DNA of 64,000 bases. Origin: Flammula alnicola. Its lineage: Eukaryota; Basidiomycota; Agaricomycetes; Agaricales; Strophariaceae. Position 1 is the stretch's first letter. Each line of letters opens with the position of its first letter. Of this stretch, positions 33,105 to 45,453 are shown in pieces. The notes under the pieces are model-generated. The model did not search any database. It was not told where the DNA came from and worked only from the letters and a program-made list of their open reading frames with translations. The translations under genes and the position numbers were made by a program. Where the stretch lies: contig JADNRV010000021.1 of assembly GCA_015499995.1 (NCBI GenBank), positions 124,001-188,000 on the forward strand, written 5' to 3'.

Positions 33105-35060
33105 AAACTTTATGCATAATTCACCAACTCGATATCTCCCATGACGAAAACGACATAAAGGCTTCGCAGATGCATTATGTATAAAAGAAATGATAAAAAA
33201 AAATGAGATTATGAAATTCCAAATGAGATGATGGTTCGACACAGCCATTAAGCTTTGGTACTTGTAATGAATGGAGGAATGGAGGATGGAGGATGGATGG
33301 AGGTAGCGTGTGGTGGGTGTTGCTTTTGCGTAAGAAACGGTACGACGACAGGCAAGTACTGCTGATAAACTGTACATAGTTGACGTTGGAGATGAGAGCG
33401 CGAGAAAGAGAGAGGCAGTAGAGATAACTTGTAAGGAAGAGGAAAGAGAGAGGGTTAGAACAGGGGGCACGAGAAAGTGAATAAAACAGAAAACGAAAAC
33501 CAAGGAAAGGATAACGTACGTGTAAAATACGACGTAGTGATACAGCGAAAGCACCGACCCAAAAGGAAGGAAGAAAACAAGTCAGACATGAGGAACCAAG
33601 AGCAAGAGAAAGAGGTCGACGAGACGGTGGGTAAAGGACGATTGAGGTTGACCATAAAGAATGGGTAGATGGCGAGGACGAGAGGGTTGGAATCCAAAAG
33701 CACGCAAACAAGCGAGTGCTGGGGCGGAGTAAGTATATTATGTACAATCGACGAACTTGAACTTGGCCATGCCATGGTAGCGTGGAGTGAACGTCATGAG
33801 CAGAGGCAGAGGCAACGCGACTACGCCGAGGACTACATAGAACAGGAAGCGTACGAGCCACGACGACGGCACCGGTACCAAAAACGGTTAAACCCATGCT
33901 AAAACTGAAAGAGACGTGCCAGTGCCAAGCCGGGGGTGGCCACCCAAACTAGGACGCGGGGAAGGAGCTCGAAGTTTGAACGACATGCGGGGTAAATGGG
34001 GCGTACAGTATGTACACCGGCGTACACATGTACACAGATATGGCGCGGTCCGGGATATGAGAAGCATACAAGGGGATGATGCACGCAGGAAAGTAGGGAT
34101 TGTCGACGACGCAGTAAGTAGCTTAGCTCGGCGCCATGACGAGGTTGACGAACGGTTGAATGCGATGTTGGAACTCGAGGAGGAGGAGGCAAGGGTCCGT
34201 CCAAGTGTCAACAGGGCCTCAGCACGAATGCTAAGCACAACTCGCGCGCTCGATGCATTTGAATAAATGCGCGAGAACCGAGAGACCGCATAAACGGCGA
34301 AAAAGCACTCGGACTCGGGCTCGCCAACAGAAACGATCGCGACGAGCCGAAAAAAAAAAGGCGGCGTTCGCTCGCCGCAAGTCACAACATCCGGCAGCCC
34401 TCGAATGATGAATCCAAATCCACCCAACCACCACCACAACCACAACACCACCGCTCCTCTCCTCTCACACCTTTCCTCTCCTCACACCGCTCCTTTCCTT
34501 TCCTTTCCTCACACAAACTCCTCAAAACCCCTCAAACCCCCTCCTCCCAAACCAAACCCCTCACCCCACCCCCTCATCCCAAAAACGCCAACTCCGTCAT
34601 CCGCCTCGTCTCCTCATCCTCAATATGGCTCGTCTCCAACAATATGCTCCCCCGGCTATACAGCACAGGCGCCACCGCCTGGCGCTGCCGCAGATGCACC
34701 GCCGTCGCTGGGTCCGCGCGCAAGGGTGTGAATGCAGTTCCATTTGCATTTCCGTTTCCGTTGGCATTTCCGTTGGCATTTCCGTTGGTATTTCCGTTAG
34801 CATAAATTGCATTTGCACTTGCACTCGCACCGGCGAACCGCGCCTCGATACCACCACCACCCCCACCAGCACTAGCGGCGAAGGACGACGGCAGGGTAGG
34901 CGACGGCGGCAAACGCGATGCATCGAACGTCCGTTGCGTCTTCGTCGACTTGGACGCACCCGCATTCGGCGTCGAGGAGGAGGAGGAGGAGGAGGAGGAG
35001 GAGGTGATGGACCCGACGACGGAGCGGCGCAGGTTAGAGAGCGAGGCTGCGACGCTGAGG
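33105..35060. repeat. segmental duplication copy 2
   Basis: Direct counterpart of 29753-31500; covers the 3' flank and last part of the 865-aa gene. 33175-33897 (-) has a long frame of Ser/Leu/Pro/Tyr residues over a T/C-rich tract; its equivalent in copy 1 is frameshifted, and it has no domain, so it is taken as 3' flank rather than a gene. Confidence 0.75.
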
Positions 35061-37333
35061 CGGCGGCGGGGCTCTGCTGCTGCTGCTGCTGGTGCTGGTG
35101 CTGGTGCTACCTTGTCGTTGATTAATGTGCCGTCTTCCGCTACACCGTTATTGGTGTTATTGGTGTTACCGTTGGAGCTGGAGCTGGAGTTGGTATTAGA
35201 GTTGGTAGAAGCGTTCCGCTTGAACGGGTTCAAACTCTTCCTCCTCTCCCCCACCGCCGCCGTCGGGTCCGTCATCCCGCGCTTCTTCGTCCTCGGGAGG
35301 GGGGTCGCCGTCGTCGTGGACGTCGACGAGATAGCGACCGCGGGTGTCCGGCCATTGGGGCTCTGCGGCGGACTCAGCCTCACAGGGGCAAGCGCCATCG
35401 CGGCACCCATAGGCGCGGGACTGGCGGTCATCGCGCGTCGCGCACTCTCCTCCAGCACCGTCGTCCGCCCATCATCTGCGTTCACCTTGGCCTTGAGCTC
35501 TGCCTCTGCCTCTTCCGCGACGACGTCCATTTTATCCATCAACGCAGGCGACCCCAGCCCCTCCTCGCCCTCAACCTCGACCACCACCGCCAGCTCCTCC
35601 GAGAACAACCGCCCGCTCTCAACCGGACTCTGCACGATCACGGGCACGTTCGCGCCCTCGTGCGTCTTCACCGTCAGGCCGCCGAGCTTGCCCAGGCCCA
35701 GGGCTTTAGGCGTGACAGGGAGGGCTTTGGCGGTGGTGGTGTTATTGGCTTTGCCGTTGGCTTTGATGGTGTTATTGGCATTGGCGTTGGACCCCAAAAA
35801 ACCCTCCACGCTGACGCTCGTGGCGGTCGTGGTCGTCTGCGAATTGCTGCTGTCCAGCGAGGGCGTCATGGTGGACGACGAGATGGACTCTTCGAGCTGT
35901 GCGAACGAGTGCGTGCGTGCGTGGAATGCCGAAGGAGACGTTGGGGGGGTGGAGGCGTGGACCGTTGGAGGTGTGAGCGAGATCGTGGGGGGCGGCGAGG
36001 CTGGGAGCGGGGGCAGGGGGGATGGAGATGTGGGTATCGGCGTCCTTGATACTGCCGCGGTGTTCAGATGCAACGCCTTGGGTGTAGAAGCGCCGCTTTC
36101 ATTAGCGCTGCCGGCGCGATGTAGCGGTACGGCGGTTTTGCTGCTCGGAGACGGGGAGGACGGGAGGGGGGGCAGGGGCAAGGACCGGCTCCGAGGTGGG
36201 GACAGGGGCGGAGGCGCAGGCATTCTTTGGAATTTTTGGGATTTGGAGGGGGATGGAGGAGGAGGGGGCGAGGGTGGTAACGGAAACATGAAGGCTTGGA
36301 TTTCAGGAGGAACGTCGATGAGCGAGGACGCGGAGGGGCGGCGAGTGAGGTCTGTGGTAGCAGGAAGAGGGGACAAGGTGCGAGGAGGGGGGTTGGCGTT
36401 GGCGTCAGCTGGTGTTGGGCTGGTACTTGTAGGCAGAGAGGGTAAGGGGCGTAGTGCTACTGGCACAGGCGCAGCTGACGCTGGCGGTGCTGGAGGGGCT
36501 TCATGCGAGTCCACGGTTGGCGAAGACAAGTCCTTTTCCTGCTTACTCCCCCCAAACTTGAACGCGTTCATGCGTTCTCGCTGCGATAGGTCGACAGTAT
36601 GGTTTTTGGCCTCCCATTCTTTCTTGATCAGATCAGCTGCAGAAGGCAGATGGGTCGCACTAGTGGTCGAGTTCCGAGATGGATCTTCCGACGGCTCGGG
36701 GTTCTCATCAGAGGGATGCACGATGGGTATGCGCCGGTCCTGTTCCTGCTCTTGTGCGCTGAGATCCTTGTGGGGCAGCGGGGGCAGGAGGCCGCGCTCG
36801 CGGAGGGCGGCGTCTCGCTGCTCTTTGGAGTACGCGTTGGCGACGGTGGGCATACGCACGGGGGCATGTGATATGGGGGTCGACGCAGAACGAGGGGTGA
36901 ATTTGGTGGAGATCATGCGGATGATGGTGCGGGTTTTAGAGCGGGGACGCTGCAGCGTCGCCTGCCTGGAAGAGAGTACGATGATGAGCAAACATTCATT
37001 AAGCCAGAACCGGCGGGACTGACTCTGGTGTGCTATTTATGTGCGAATTGGGCATTTTAGATGATGATGAGCTAAAAGGCGGGGAACGATGTTAATCAAG
37101 AGTGTAAAAGACAAAGTAAAAACGTACTCTGGAGGAAGGCCCATTTCGAAAAGACAGTCGTCTGCGAGATCCTGGAGGCGTGGCTGAGAAGCAGCGGGTC
37201 CTGGTCTTCCTCTGAGATTGAATGAGGGACGGAATTTAAGAGAGGAAGCTTTGAGAGATGGAGGGGAATGTGAAACAGTGTTGACGCGGAATGACCGTAG
37301 ACTCAGAGATTCATTGTTGAATAGGGAGGCCAT
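34574..37333 (-). CDS. 865-aa Ser/Pro/Asn-rich disordered protein
   Basis: Complement of join(34574..36965, 37128..37333), intron 162 nt, start ATG 37333 (MASLFNNESLSLRSFRV), splice joining GLPPE to QATLQRPRSK. Mostly low complexity: poly-Pro stretches (LPPSPPPPPSPSK), Ser/Thr runs and a C-terminal Asn-Gly/Ala repeat. Conserved-looking parts are KEQRDAALRERGLLPPLPHK (near residue 120), ADLIKKEWEAKN, ERRKSLNPFKRNAS (near 655) and the last 25 residues with ETSHIEDEETRRMTELAFLG. The S-x-N-P-F-K-R type motif and Pro-rich segments suggest a cortical or signalling adaptor, but I cannot name it. A long opposite-strand frame (34950-37022) is a shadow of its GC-rich codons. Confidence 0.72.
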
Positions 37334-39613
37334 AAGGAGAACAGCAGCAGAGCAACGCCCCACAGCTCAGAAAATGGGAAGAAGAGAGATCGACCCATGT
37401 GAGCGACAGTCCCTATAAAGGGGCACCACCAGGCGGAGCAAAAGAATCACTCTCCCATACCCGATTTAAATTCTTCCCCTCCAGCTCTCCTTCATCCTCG
37501 CTTCCCCTCTTCTTTCTTGCCATCCTCCGTGTCTCTCTTCTGTCTCTCTCTTGTGTTGAACGACGGTTTTTGTGTCGAAGAGAGGGATTTGGGGTAGCTC
37601 ACATGACTCTGCCAGCTGCCATCTCCGATCACACGTACCGCCAAGCACATGATATTCCCCAATTGAAATAACACCTAAGCGCATCGCACCGACGCATACC
37701 GACAGTCGACGCAGTTTCCCCTCCTCCATCTTCTTTTCCACTTTCCCCCTCCGCCATGCTATCCAGCTGCGCTGTTAACACCCTCAGTTCATACCACGAA
37801 ACTCTATCTGACCACATGCATCTTCTTCTTCCTTTGGCGGACCATTCAGCCCAGCTGCAGGGCGCTTCGGACTTCCTTGTACCCACTCCAATTATATCCT
37901 CGCTTTTCCCAGGTCTCACTCCAGCACTCCACCCTCGTCGCCATGCTTCTCAATTATCCGACTCTCATCACGCGTTTCTTCCTTGTTCAGGTCCCGTACT
38001 GTCGCGTTTGGTGGGAATACGGGATTGCGTCGCTCAACTATGCAAGGTCTATTATAAGTCCTTGACTCTCATTGACAAGGACAACTTGAGACATCTACAC
38101 CGCCAGTTTGATGAGATGTCAAAATCAGGTCCCACGCCAGATATCCAGGGTGTTAAGGGACGATATCAGAGTGAATGTCAGAATGTTGTACAAAAGCGCC
38201 ATCACCTGATGCTCGTATGATCAGATACCATTGAGAGACTTCCGCTAAGTCTCTCGTGGATACCGAAACTGAGGGATATTTGTCAGGATCTTGTCCAGAC
38301 ATCCTGCCGTCTCCCATTTTCAGAGCGGTTTGGGAGGCTGGGAGCTGGCTCTTTCCATTCTGCTGGTTGGTTCTTATGATAGGGTTGCTCTCTAGGGTTT
38401 TCACATTTCAATAGGAATCATAAAAAGGCTTGTATTGCATGATTTACTACCACAAGAGACCAAGTATACGAACTAAATAAATTTCCTGAGCGCTGCTATG
38501 AAGGGAAAGGGCCGTAAAACAAGAGGTATACATGACACGGCCTTTGAAGTGACGTTCCATGCCCCTTGCGAGCTTGAATAACACTGTGAAAAGGAAAACG
38601 AGTAGGTCAAAAAGCAAACGGTGTTGTCGGTTGCAAATAATGCTTACCTAGTCGGTCCATGGTCTTGAACTATCACCCAAGCCCCTCCTGACACCCAAGC
38701 CCCTCCTGACCTCCATCCCATTAACGAGCCTTGAGGGTGCCTATAAAACGAGACAGGTTAGCAATGAACTGAGCTGCGAGCAGGTTTCACGAAGACCAAG
38801 ACGTCGACAAGAGCTTGAGGAGGTTGCCGAGTCACAGTAAGCCAGGGAGAACGGCAGAGCAAGACTATAGCGAACCATGTCTGGAGAGCGCCAGGCGATA
38901 GACAAGGCATGACGATAGAGGACAAACAGCGGGCACCAGAGCGACCAGTGGCGGAATGTGGTTGAAGGAAACAAACGGACATTGTATCTGTTTGGTGATG
39001 CTGGCGCGATGGTTTGGGAGCGGAGTTTGAAAGGACTTGGACGCAAAATATTCGTCGATGAGTTTGAAAACATTGGCACTTCCACTTCCACACCCCCACG
39101 GCGACAGCATGCTTGAGTGTTACACGCAAAAATAATGTCTTGCTACCCTAAGCAGTGTAGATAATTAGATTATGTGTTTATCATCTAAAAAATGCCATAA
39201 ATATGTGTAAGGCCCACGCGAGCGAGATGTCCTCCGGAAGATGTCCTCAGTGGGCAGGTCATGACGACCTCCAGGTTCCATTCGAGACCATGCCGACAGC
39301 ATCAAGAGGTCAATATCATATTTTATGTAAAATAATTGAATGGGGTCATCCGGGGCTGATTGTGACATTTTCGGCTCGCATCAAAGTGTTATCCGGTTGC
39401 TAATCTCATTATGGGATCCAACTACATTGGCGGTGTACATACTGGGGTACATAAAACTGTCTCTCAAACGTCTGGGCCCTGGCATATGTGCGAATTGCCT
39501 GAGAGTTCCCCCGCATCTCCGTCGAACCGTGATTGCATCAGTCAGTTCCTGAGTAACTTGTTCTGTATCCTCCATTCCTCCACTTCTCCGACCGACTGAC
39601 TCGACAGCAACAT
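37334..39613. other. mostly unassigned region with one doubtful ORF
   Basis: 37334-37755 is a pyrimidine-rich promoter-like stretch. 37756-38220 (+) is a 154-codon ATG frame (MLSSCAVNTLSSYHETLSDH) ending with a charged segment (RQFDEMSKSG); no domain, low confidence. 38670-38712 contains two tandem copies of CACCCAAGCCCCTCCTGA. 38740-39130 (-) frames are Cys/Ser-rich without a recognisable fold. 39131-39613 shows nothing beyond AT-rich spacer. Confidence 0.35.
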
Positions 39614-39618
39614 GTTAC

Positions 39619-40136
39619 TGTTACGACCGTTTCATTTCTTTTCATTTCTCTTATCTTATCTTATCTTCACCCGCGCTTAGATGTACGCCAGCTATACTGG
39701 ACACTTTCTATTTTAGTAGGAGTACCTTCCCGGTTCCGGACTATTTATAGTTTCCATACTTATGCATCCTCGACGACACTATTATCGTCGAGAGGACTCT
39801 CCTCTCTCCATTCTGACTCCTCCACATTCCTGACTCCATTCTAACGACTCTAAAGGAGTCACTTTATCATGGTCTGTGCACGCTCAGAGCTAGTATAAAT
39901 ATCGTAGACACGCAACGATGTACTTTAGCTAGTTCTTGAGAATCTTGACTATTTTGTCTTGCCTCTCTCCTCGCCACGAACGTCTAAGCTCGTCGAGCCT
40001 CTAGACACGATCACTTAAGCTCGTCTGAGCCTCTAAGTGTGAACGATCTGATCCAGGCACCTCTTGGCACGACTTTGGAATCACTGGTTGTTTGACTTCG
40101 ACGTCGCAATCACGTTGTTTCTTGCTAGTCGTAACA
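39619..40136 (+). repeat. 5' LTR with promoter
   Basis: TG...CA ended, 518 bp. TATA box TATAAAT at 39894-39900; about 32 nt further lies TAGCTAGTTCTT (39926-39937), the likely 5' end of the transcript and start of R. A CTTATCTTATCTTATC microrepeat lies near the 5' end, and a palindromic CCTCGACGACACTATTATCGTCGAGAGG-like hairpin in the middle (about 39768-39795). Confidence 0.95.
39894..39937 (+). promoter_or_regulatory. LTR core promoter and putative self-primer RNA 5' end
   Basis: TATAAAT at 39894 and, at typical spacing, TAGCTAGTTCTT at 39926-39937, which is the exact complement of the 12 bases just after the LTR (40138-40149). This is the arrangement of Tf1/sushi elements, where the RNA 5' end folds back to prime reverse transcription. 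Confidence 0.7.
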
Positions 40137-40137
40137 A

Positions 40138-40149
40138 AAGAACTAGCTA
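40138..40149 (+). other. primer-binding site (self-priming type)
   Basis: AAGAACTAGCTA starts two bases after the 5' LTR end and pairs perfectly with 39926-39937. No TGG-type tRNA 3'-end complement is seen at this position, supporting self-priming over tRNA priming. Confidence 0.7.
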
Positions 40150-40662
40150 CTACTCCTTTCCACCACTATCTAGTGGTCGACTACCCTTCGAACCTCGACA
40201 CTCGTCGCAGTAGGACTCCTCGGAGTCCGAGACTGCACAACGCCTCCGAAACCCTCAGTAACTCGACCGACAGTAGCTTCGCAAGCTAGGTCACGAGTAA
40301 CCAGATCGACTACCCGAGAACAAATCCTTGTCGCAGCCACTCCCGAACCTGAACCATCTACCCCCAGCGTCCCATCCCGCGAGCCCACTGAAACCCTAGA
40401 AGAAGCGGCAGATCCACTATCCGCTAGCTTTTTCACCTCTTCCAGATCCAGAACTCCTGTCCAACTTCCCTCCTTCTCGGATCTCGAAGACGAAGGTCTC
40501 CACGACCACCACGCACCTTCAGAACCTCCTCCTGACCCTCCTAGTTCTTCAGAAGAACTCTCCCCACCACCAGGGCGACAGCCTTCGAGACAACCGCAAG
40601 GTCCACCTCCACCTCCACCTCCATTTCCCCCGAACCCCCCAGGTCAACAGACCGCTCCACCC

Positions 40663-41631
40663 ATGGCTAATCCTACCCCGAAAGAAATAAACTTGAACCG
40701 ACCCCAGGACTTTGATGGCGATATTGAAAAATATGCCTCTTGGAAGAAGACGGTGATGCTTTACCTAAAGATCAATTCCGCCATCTACGACACAGACGAG
40801 AAGAAGATCGTCTTCGTTCTCTCCTTCATGAGAGGAGAAGCCTCATCTAATTGGGCCGAAGAGTTCTATGACTCCCACTATACTGCTGCTGCTCCCGCGG
40901 TTGGAACGACTCCAGCAACCAATGCGGTGCTAGACCTTGGAACCTGGGATGCCTTTATTGACCAACTTGACAAAGACTACGAGATCACCGACCTGAAGGG
41001 TAACTCCCTCGAACAGTTATATGCGATCCGACAAGGGAAGGCACCCTTAGAAGAGCACATCACGAACTTCAAGATCCTGGTCAAAAAGACTGGGATCTCT
41101 GACCCGTCGATTTTAATCGACCTGTTCCGAAAATCCCTTAGGACAGAGTTGTTGAAAGAAGTCATGCGTCTCGAGACCCGACCAACTACTCTCCAAGGAT
41201 GGTACGACAAAGCGAAAGACCGTGAAACAAACATGAAGATCGCCGACACAATTGAGAAGAGATACGCCAGACAGAACTCTGGGTATCAGAAGCCGAGATA
41301 CGAACCGAAACCCACGAGACGCCCATTCTCGTACCGACCGCGTGACCCTGATGCGATGGACGTCGACGCGATGACGACCGACGAACGAAAGGAACTCCTC
41401 AGAACAGGATCCTGCTTCTACTGCAGGGAGCCCGGCCACATGGCGCGCGACTGCCCGAAGAAGAAGGGGAGACAGAACCCGACGAACCAACAGAAACGAT
41501 ATGACCCACCGAAGAAGAAACTCACTGGTAGGCAAACCAGTGCCCACATCCGTTCGCTCATTGAGGAATTGGATACCGAAGAGAAAGATGCCTGCCTGGA
41601 CGACTTGGCTGAAGGACGCGAGGGTTTTTAA
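40663..41631 (+). CDS. gag: Gag polyprotein (322 aa)
   Basis: ATG at 40663 (MANPTPKEINLNRPQDFDGD). Capsid-like region with WKKTVMLYLKINSAIY, FVLSFMRGEASSNWAEEFYD and LEQLYAIRQGKAPLEEHITN, typical of Ty3/gypsy Gag; nucleocapsid zinc knuckle CFYCREPGHMARDC near residue 248; Lys-rich tail. Makes the particle shell that packages element RNA. The same frame is open upstream to about 40177 with no ATG, encoding a Pro-rich extension, so a longer N-terminus by non-AUG initiation cannot be excluded. Pol lies in a different frame (-1 relative), separated by 80 bp and stops. Confidence 0.93.
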   Translation: MANPTPKEINLNRPQDFDGDIEKYASWKKTVMLYLKINSAIYDTDEKKIVFVLSFMRGEASSNWAEEFYDSHYTAAAPAVGTTPATNAVLDLGTWDAFIDQLDKDYEITDLKGNSLEQLYAIRQGKAPLEEHITNFKILVKKTGISDPSILIDLFRKSLRTELLKEVMRLETRPTTLQGWYDKAKDRETNMKIADTIEKRYARQNSGYQKPRYEPKPTRRPFSYRPRDPDAMDVDAMTTDERKELLRTGSCFYCREPGHMARDCPKKKGRQNPTNQQKRYDPPKKKLTGRQTSAHIRSLIEELDTEEKDACLDDLAEGREGF

Positions 41632-41711
41632 TAGGGAGACGCCGCCCAACGTCAGTCTCTCCCTATCTTTCTATTCACTCTGTATTAGTAGCCGAGATCG
41701 AGAATCAAACC

Positions 41712-44700
41712 ATGCAATTACCATGCTCTCTCTCGTGCGAAAGTCAGAACGGTAGAACAATCGTTGGAACCACTGCCCTCTTGGACTCGGGCGCTGGCGG
41801 ACAATTCATCCACCAGCAGTTTGCGAACTCTCTTGGACTGAAACTACGACGGCTTTGGAGACCGATCAAAGCCAAGAACGTGGACGGAACACCTAATAAG
41901 GAAGGAATGATATCATACTATGTCATCATCGACCTCACCATCAACGGAAGAATGGACCCGACCCGACTTTTAGTCACCGGCCTCGGGAAGCAGAAGATTA
42001 TTCTGGGCTTCCCTTGGCTTCAAAGACAAAACCCGAACATTGACTGGGAACTGGGAACTCTGACCTGGAGAGAAAAGATTAAGAACTCCCTTCGCAAATT
42101 CAGGGATGTATTCATTCGACTTCTTAGGACCGAACCAGCAAAGGAACCACGAAGGGGTTTCACCCCTTCGTCGGACGAAATGGACCTACATCTTGACGAA
42201 CTAAGGACCGATCCAGAACCTGACAGGAGCCCCACGTATGCGGAGTTTACTCCCGTATTGAAGAGGACTGTCGAGGTAACCTCGGACGAACTCAACACAG
42301 AGACGGACACCACGGATGACCTAGTAATTTCTTTTATCAGCGGCGAACTTACCAAAGAAACAAAGGAGACTTGGATCAATGCCAAGACAACCCAAGCGCA
42401 AACCTTCGCCTTCGCCCAAGAAAAACCAAAAGAAGAGAAAACACTGGAAGAAATGATACCGGCAGAATACCACGAATACTTGGACATCTTCGACAAACAA
42501 GCGGCAGCTCGCTTCCCTGAATCTCGACCTTGGGACCACAAGATCGAGATGAAGGAAGGCTTTGAACCAAAATCGTTCAAAACCTACGCCTTGTCACCTG
42601 TCGAAGAAGTAAAGCTGAACGAATTTCTGAAGGAAAACCTTGACAAAGGCTATATCCGACCCTCGACCTCACCTATGGCGTCACCCTTCTTTTTCACCTT
42701 GAAGAAGGACGGATCCCTGAGACCCTGTCAAGATTATCGGTTTCTAAACGAATGGACGATCAAAAATGCCTATCCACTACCCCTCATTCCCGAACTTATG
42801 GACAAGCTCAAAGGGGCCAAGTACTTCACGAAACTAGATGTGCGTTGGGGCTACAATAACATTCGGGTCCGAGATGGAGACCAATGGAAAGCGGCGTTCA
42901 AGACAAACAAAGGACTATTCGAACCCACTGTTATGTTCTTTGGGATGTGCAACTCACCGGCGACCTTCCAATCCATGATGGACGACATGTTCAAAGATAT
43001 GACCGCCGACACCCAAGTCGAACATTGGATAATTATCTACATGGACGACATCCTGCTTTTTTCTAAAAGCAAAGAACGGCTCAAAGAGTACACCAGACGA
43101 GTCTTACAACGACTCAGAAAGAACGACCTCTTTTTGAAACCTGAAAAGTGCTTCTTCGAACTGCCAACCATGGAGTACCTAGGCATGATCATTGAGGAAG
43201 GACGAATTAGGATGGACTCTGCCAAACTCAAAGGCATCGCGGACTGGCCAGTCCCGAAAACGCTCAAACAAGTTCGATCGTTCCTTGGATTCGGAAACTT
43301 CTATCGGAAATTCATCAGAGCCTATTCAGAAATAGCCCGTTCCATGAACGAGTTATTAAAGAAAGACCAACCCTTTGAATGGACAGACACCGCGCAAAAA
43401 GCCTTTGACACCCTGAAGAGGCGCTTCACTGAAGCACCCGTACTCCTAATGCCAGATACGACCAAACCATTCCAGATAGAATGCGACGCTTCGAAATACG
43501 CATCTGGTGCCGTGCTGTCACAGTTGGACACGAACGGCTCCAGACACCCTTGTGCATTCATCTCGAAGACCTTTTCACCGGCTGAACGGAACTATGAAAT
43601 CTATGACAGAGAGCTCCTGGCAATCATCCGAGCCATGCAAGAGTGGAGACACTACATCCAAGGATCACCATTCACGACGACTATCCTATCGGACCACAAG
43701 AACCTGACCTACTTCCGTTCTGCCCAGAAACTGAACAGACGACAAGCGCGCTGGTCTCTGTTCCTGTCAGAATATGACGTCAAACTGGTTCACCAAGCAG
43801 GAAGCAAAATGATCCAATCCGACGCACTATCCCGACGGCCAGACCATATCCCGGATGATGATACAGATAACGACGACATGACGCTCTTGCCCGAAGGACT
43901 CTTCGTAAACCTCATAGACCTCGAATTGCAAGAAAAGATTGCCAATTCTCCAAACCTCGACACCGAAGCAGCAGAAGCGCTCAGAATGCTACTGGACGAT
44001 GGACCACGGCACCTACGAAAACGACTAGAGGACTGGACCACCGCTGAACACGATGGAAAACGATTGTTGTTCTATAAAGGGAAAAACTATATCCCTAATA
44101 GTCAATCACTGCGACGCGAAATCGTGGAAAAATATCACAAACCGCTGACAGCCGGACACCCGGGTGAACTGGAAACATATAATGCTATTCAGGAACATTA
44201 CTGGTGGCCCGGTATGCGAACCTTCGTGAAATCCTACGTAAAAGGATGCGGAATCTGCCAACAATTCAAGATCAACAGAAATCCGTCACACCCGGCATTA
44301 ATAGCACAGGAAACCGCTCACTCGAAATGACCCTTTGCCGATCCAACGATGGATTTCATCACTGGACTACCCGACATCAACGGAAAAGATGCGGTACTGG
44401 TCGTGGTCGACCATGGTCTTACAGGGGGAGTGATTACCATTCCTTGCTCCACTTCGGTCACGCAAGAAGAGACCGGACGCCTACTTTTGGACAATCTATA
44501 CAAAAGATTCGGACTACCTGACAGCCTCAGGTCTGACCGTGGCCCTCAATTTGCGGCAAAAGCCTTCCGAGAGCTTCTGAAGCTCCTTGGCATCAAATCC
44601 AAATTGACCACCGCCTATCACCCGCAGTCGGATGGTGCTACGGAACGTCTTAACCAAGAAATCGAAGCATATATCTCCATATACTGCTCATCAAATCCAG

Positions 44701-45404
44701 ACACCTGGCTCGACTCCATCAGCACTTTGGAATTCACGCACAATGATCGGCGACATGCGGACAGGCAGAGAACCCCGTTTGAACTACAAATGGGGTATTC
44801 ACCAATCTCCGTTCCCACCTCATTCGAAAACACGAAATTTCCTGCCGTTGAAAACCGAATGAAGCAGTTAATCAAAGATCGAGAAGAAGCACTTGCGGCA
44901 CATGAACTAGCCCGAGCAAGGATAGCCGAACGTCGCCAATCGAGATTCGCCCCCTTCAAGAAAGGACAAAGAGTCTGGTTGGATTCACGAAATCTCAAGA
45001 CGCGTTACAACAAAAAGATGGCACCTAAACGGGAAGGACCATTTTTGATCAAAGACGTTCTGGGACCCCTAACCTATCGACTCCAGCTCCCGAAACACTG
45101 GAGAATTCACGACGTCTTTCATGCTGTCCTCTTAATGCCTTATGTGGAAAATGAGATTCATGGGAAGAATTTCACACAACCTCCTCCGGATCTCATCGAC
45201 GGAGAAGAAGAATACGAAGTCGACTCAATCCTGAACCACGAGAAACTCCGAAACGGCCGATACCGATTCCTCATCAAATGGAAAGGCTATTCGGTCGAAG
45301 AAGCCAATTGGGAAAACGAAAGCGGGCTTACAAATGCACAGGAAATCCTCACGGCTTACAAACAACGAGTCCACCTCCCGCCCTACCAGAAACGTCAAAC
45401 TTAG
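41712..45404 (+). CDS. pol: Pol polyprotein (PR-RT-RNase H-IN-chromodomain) with one in-frame stop
   Basis: ATG 41712. Protease LLDSGAGGQFI (residue 24 on); RT with LKKDGSLRPCQDYRFLN and IIYMDDILLFS (about 43027-43059); RNase H with QIECDASKYASGAVLSQLD; integrase HHCC zinc finger ending GCGICQQF; then TGA at 44328-44330; then MDFITGLPD (first Asp), SDRGPQFAAKAFRELL (second Asp), ATERLNQEIE (Glu), GPF-type module and chromodomain YRFLIKWKGYSVEEANWE. The two parts are in the same frame, so only the TGA separates them. The residue expected in related elements is often Arg before Pro-Phe, so a CGA to TGA change at a CpG is likely. Unless read through, this copy lacks integrase core function. Confidence 0.93.
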
Positions 45405-45453
45405 ACGCTCACAGCCTACCGCACAATCAAACACAGCCACCATTTCATACGAC

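Noticed and set aside
33175..33897. 240-codon - frame, with relatives at 29822-30363 and 62454-63179
   Set aside because: T/C-rich low-complexity translation with frameshifts between the three copies and no domain; treated as duplicated 3' flank.
34950..37022. 690-codon + frame opposite the 865-aa gene
   Set aside because: Shadow of GC-rich codons. The - strand has a valid upstream exon joined in phase and a C-terminus conserved in the duplicated copy.
42020..42580. 186-codon - frame inside pol
   Set aside because: Antisense shadow of pol codons.
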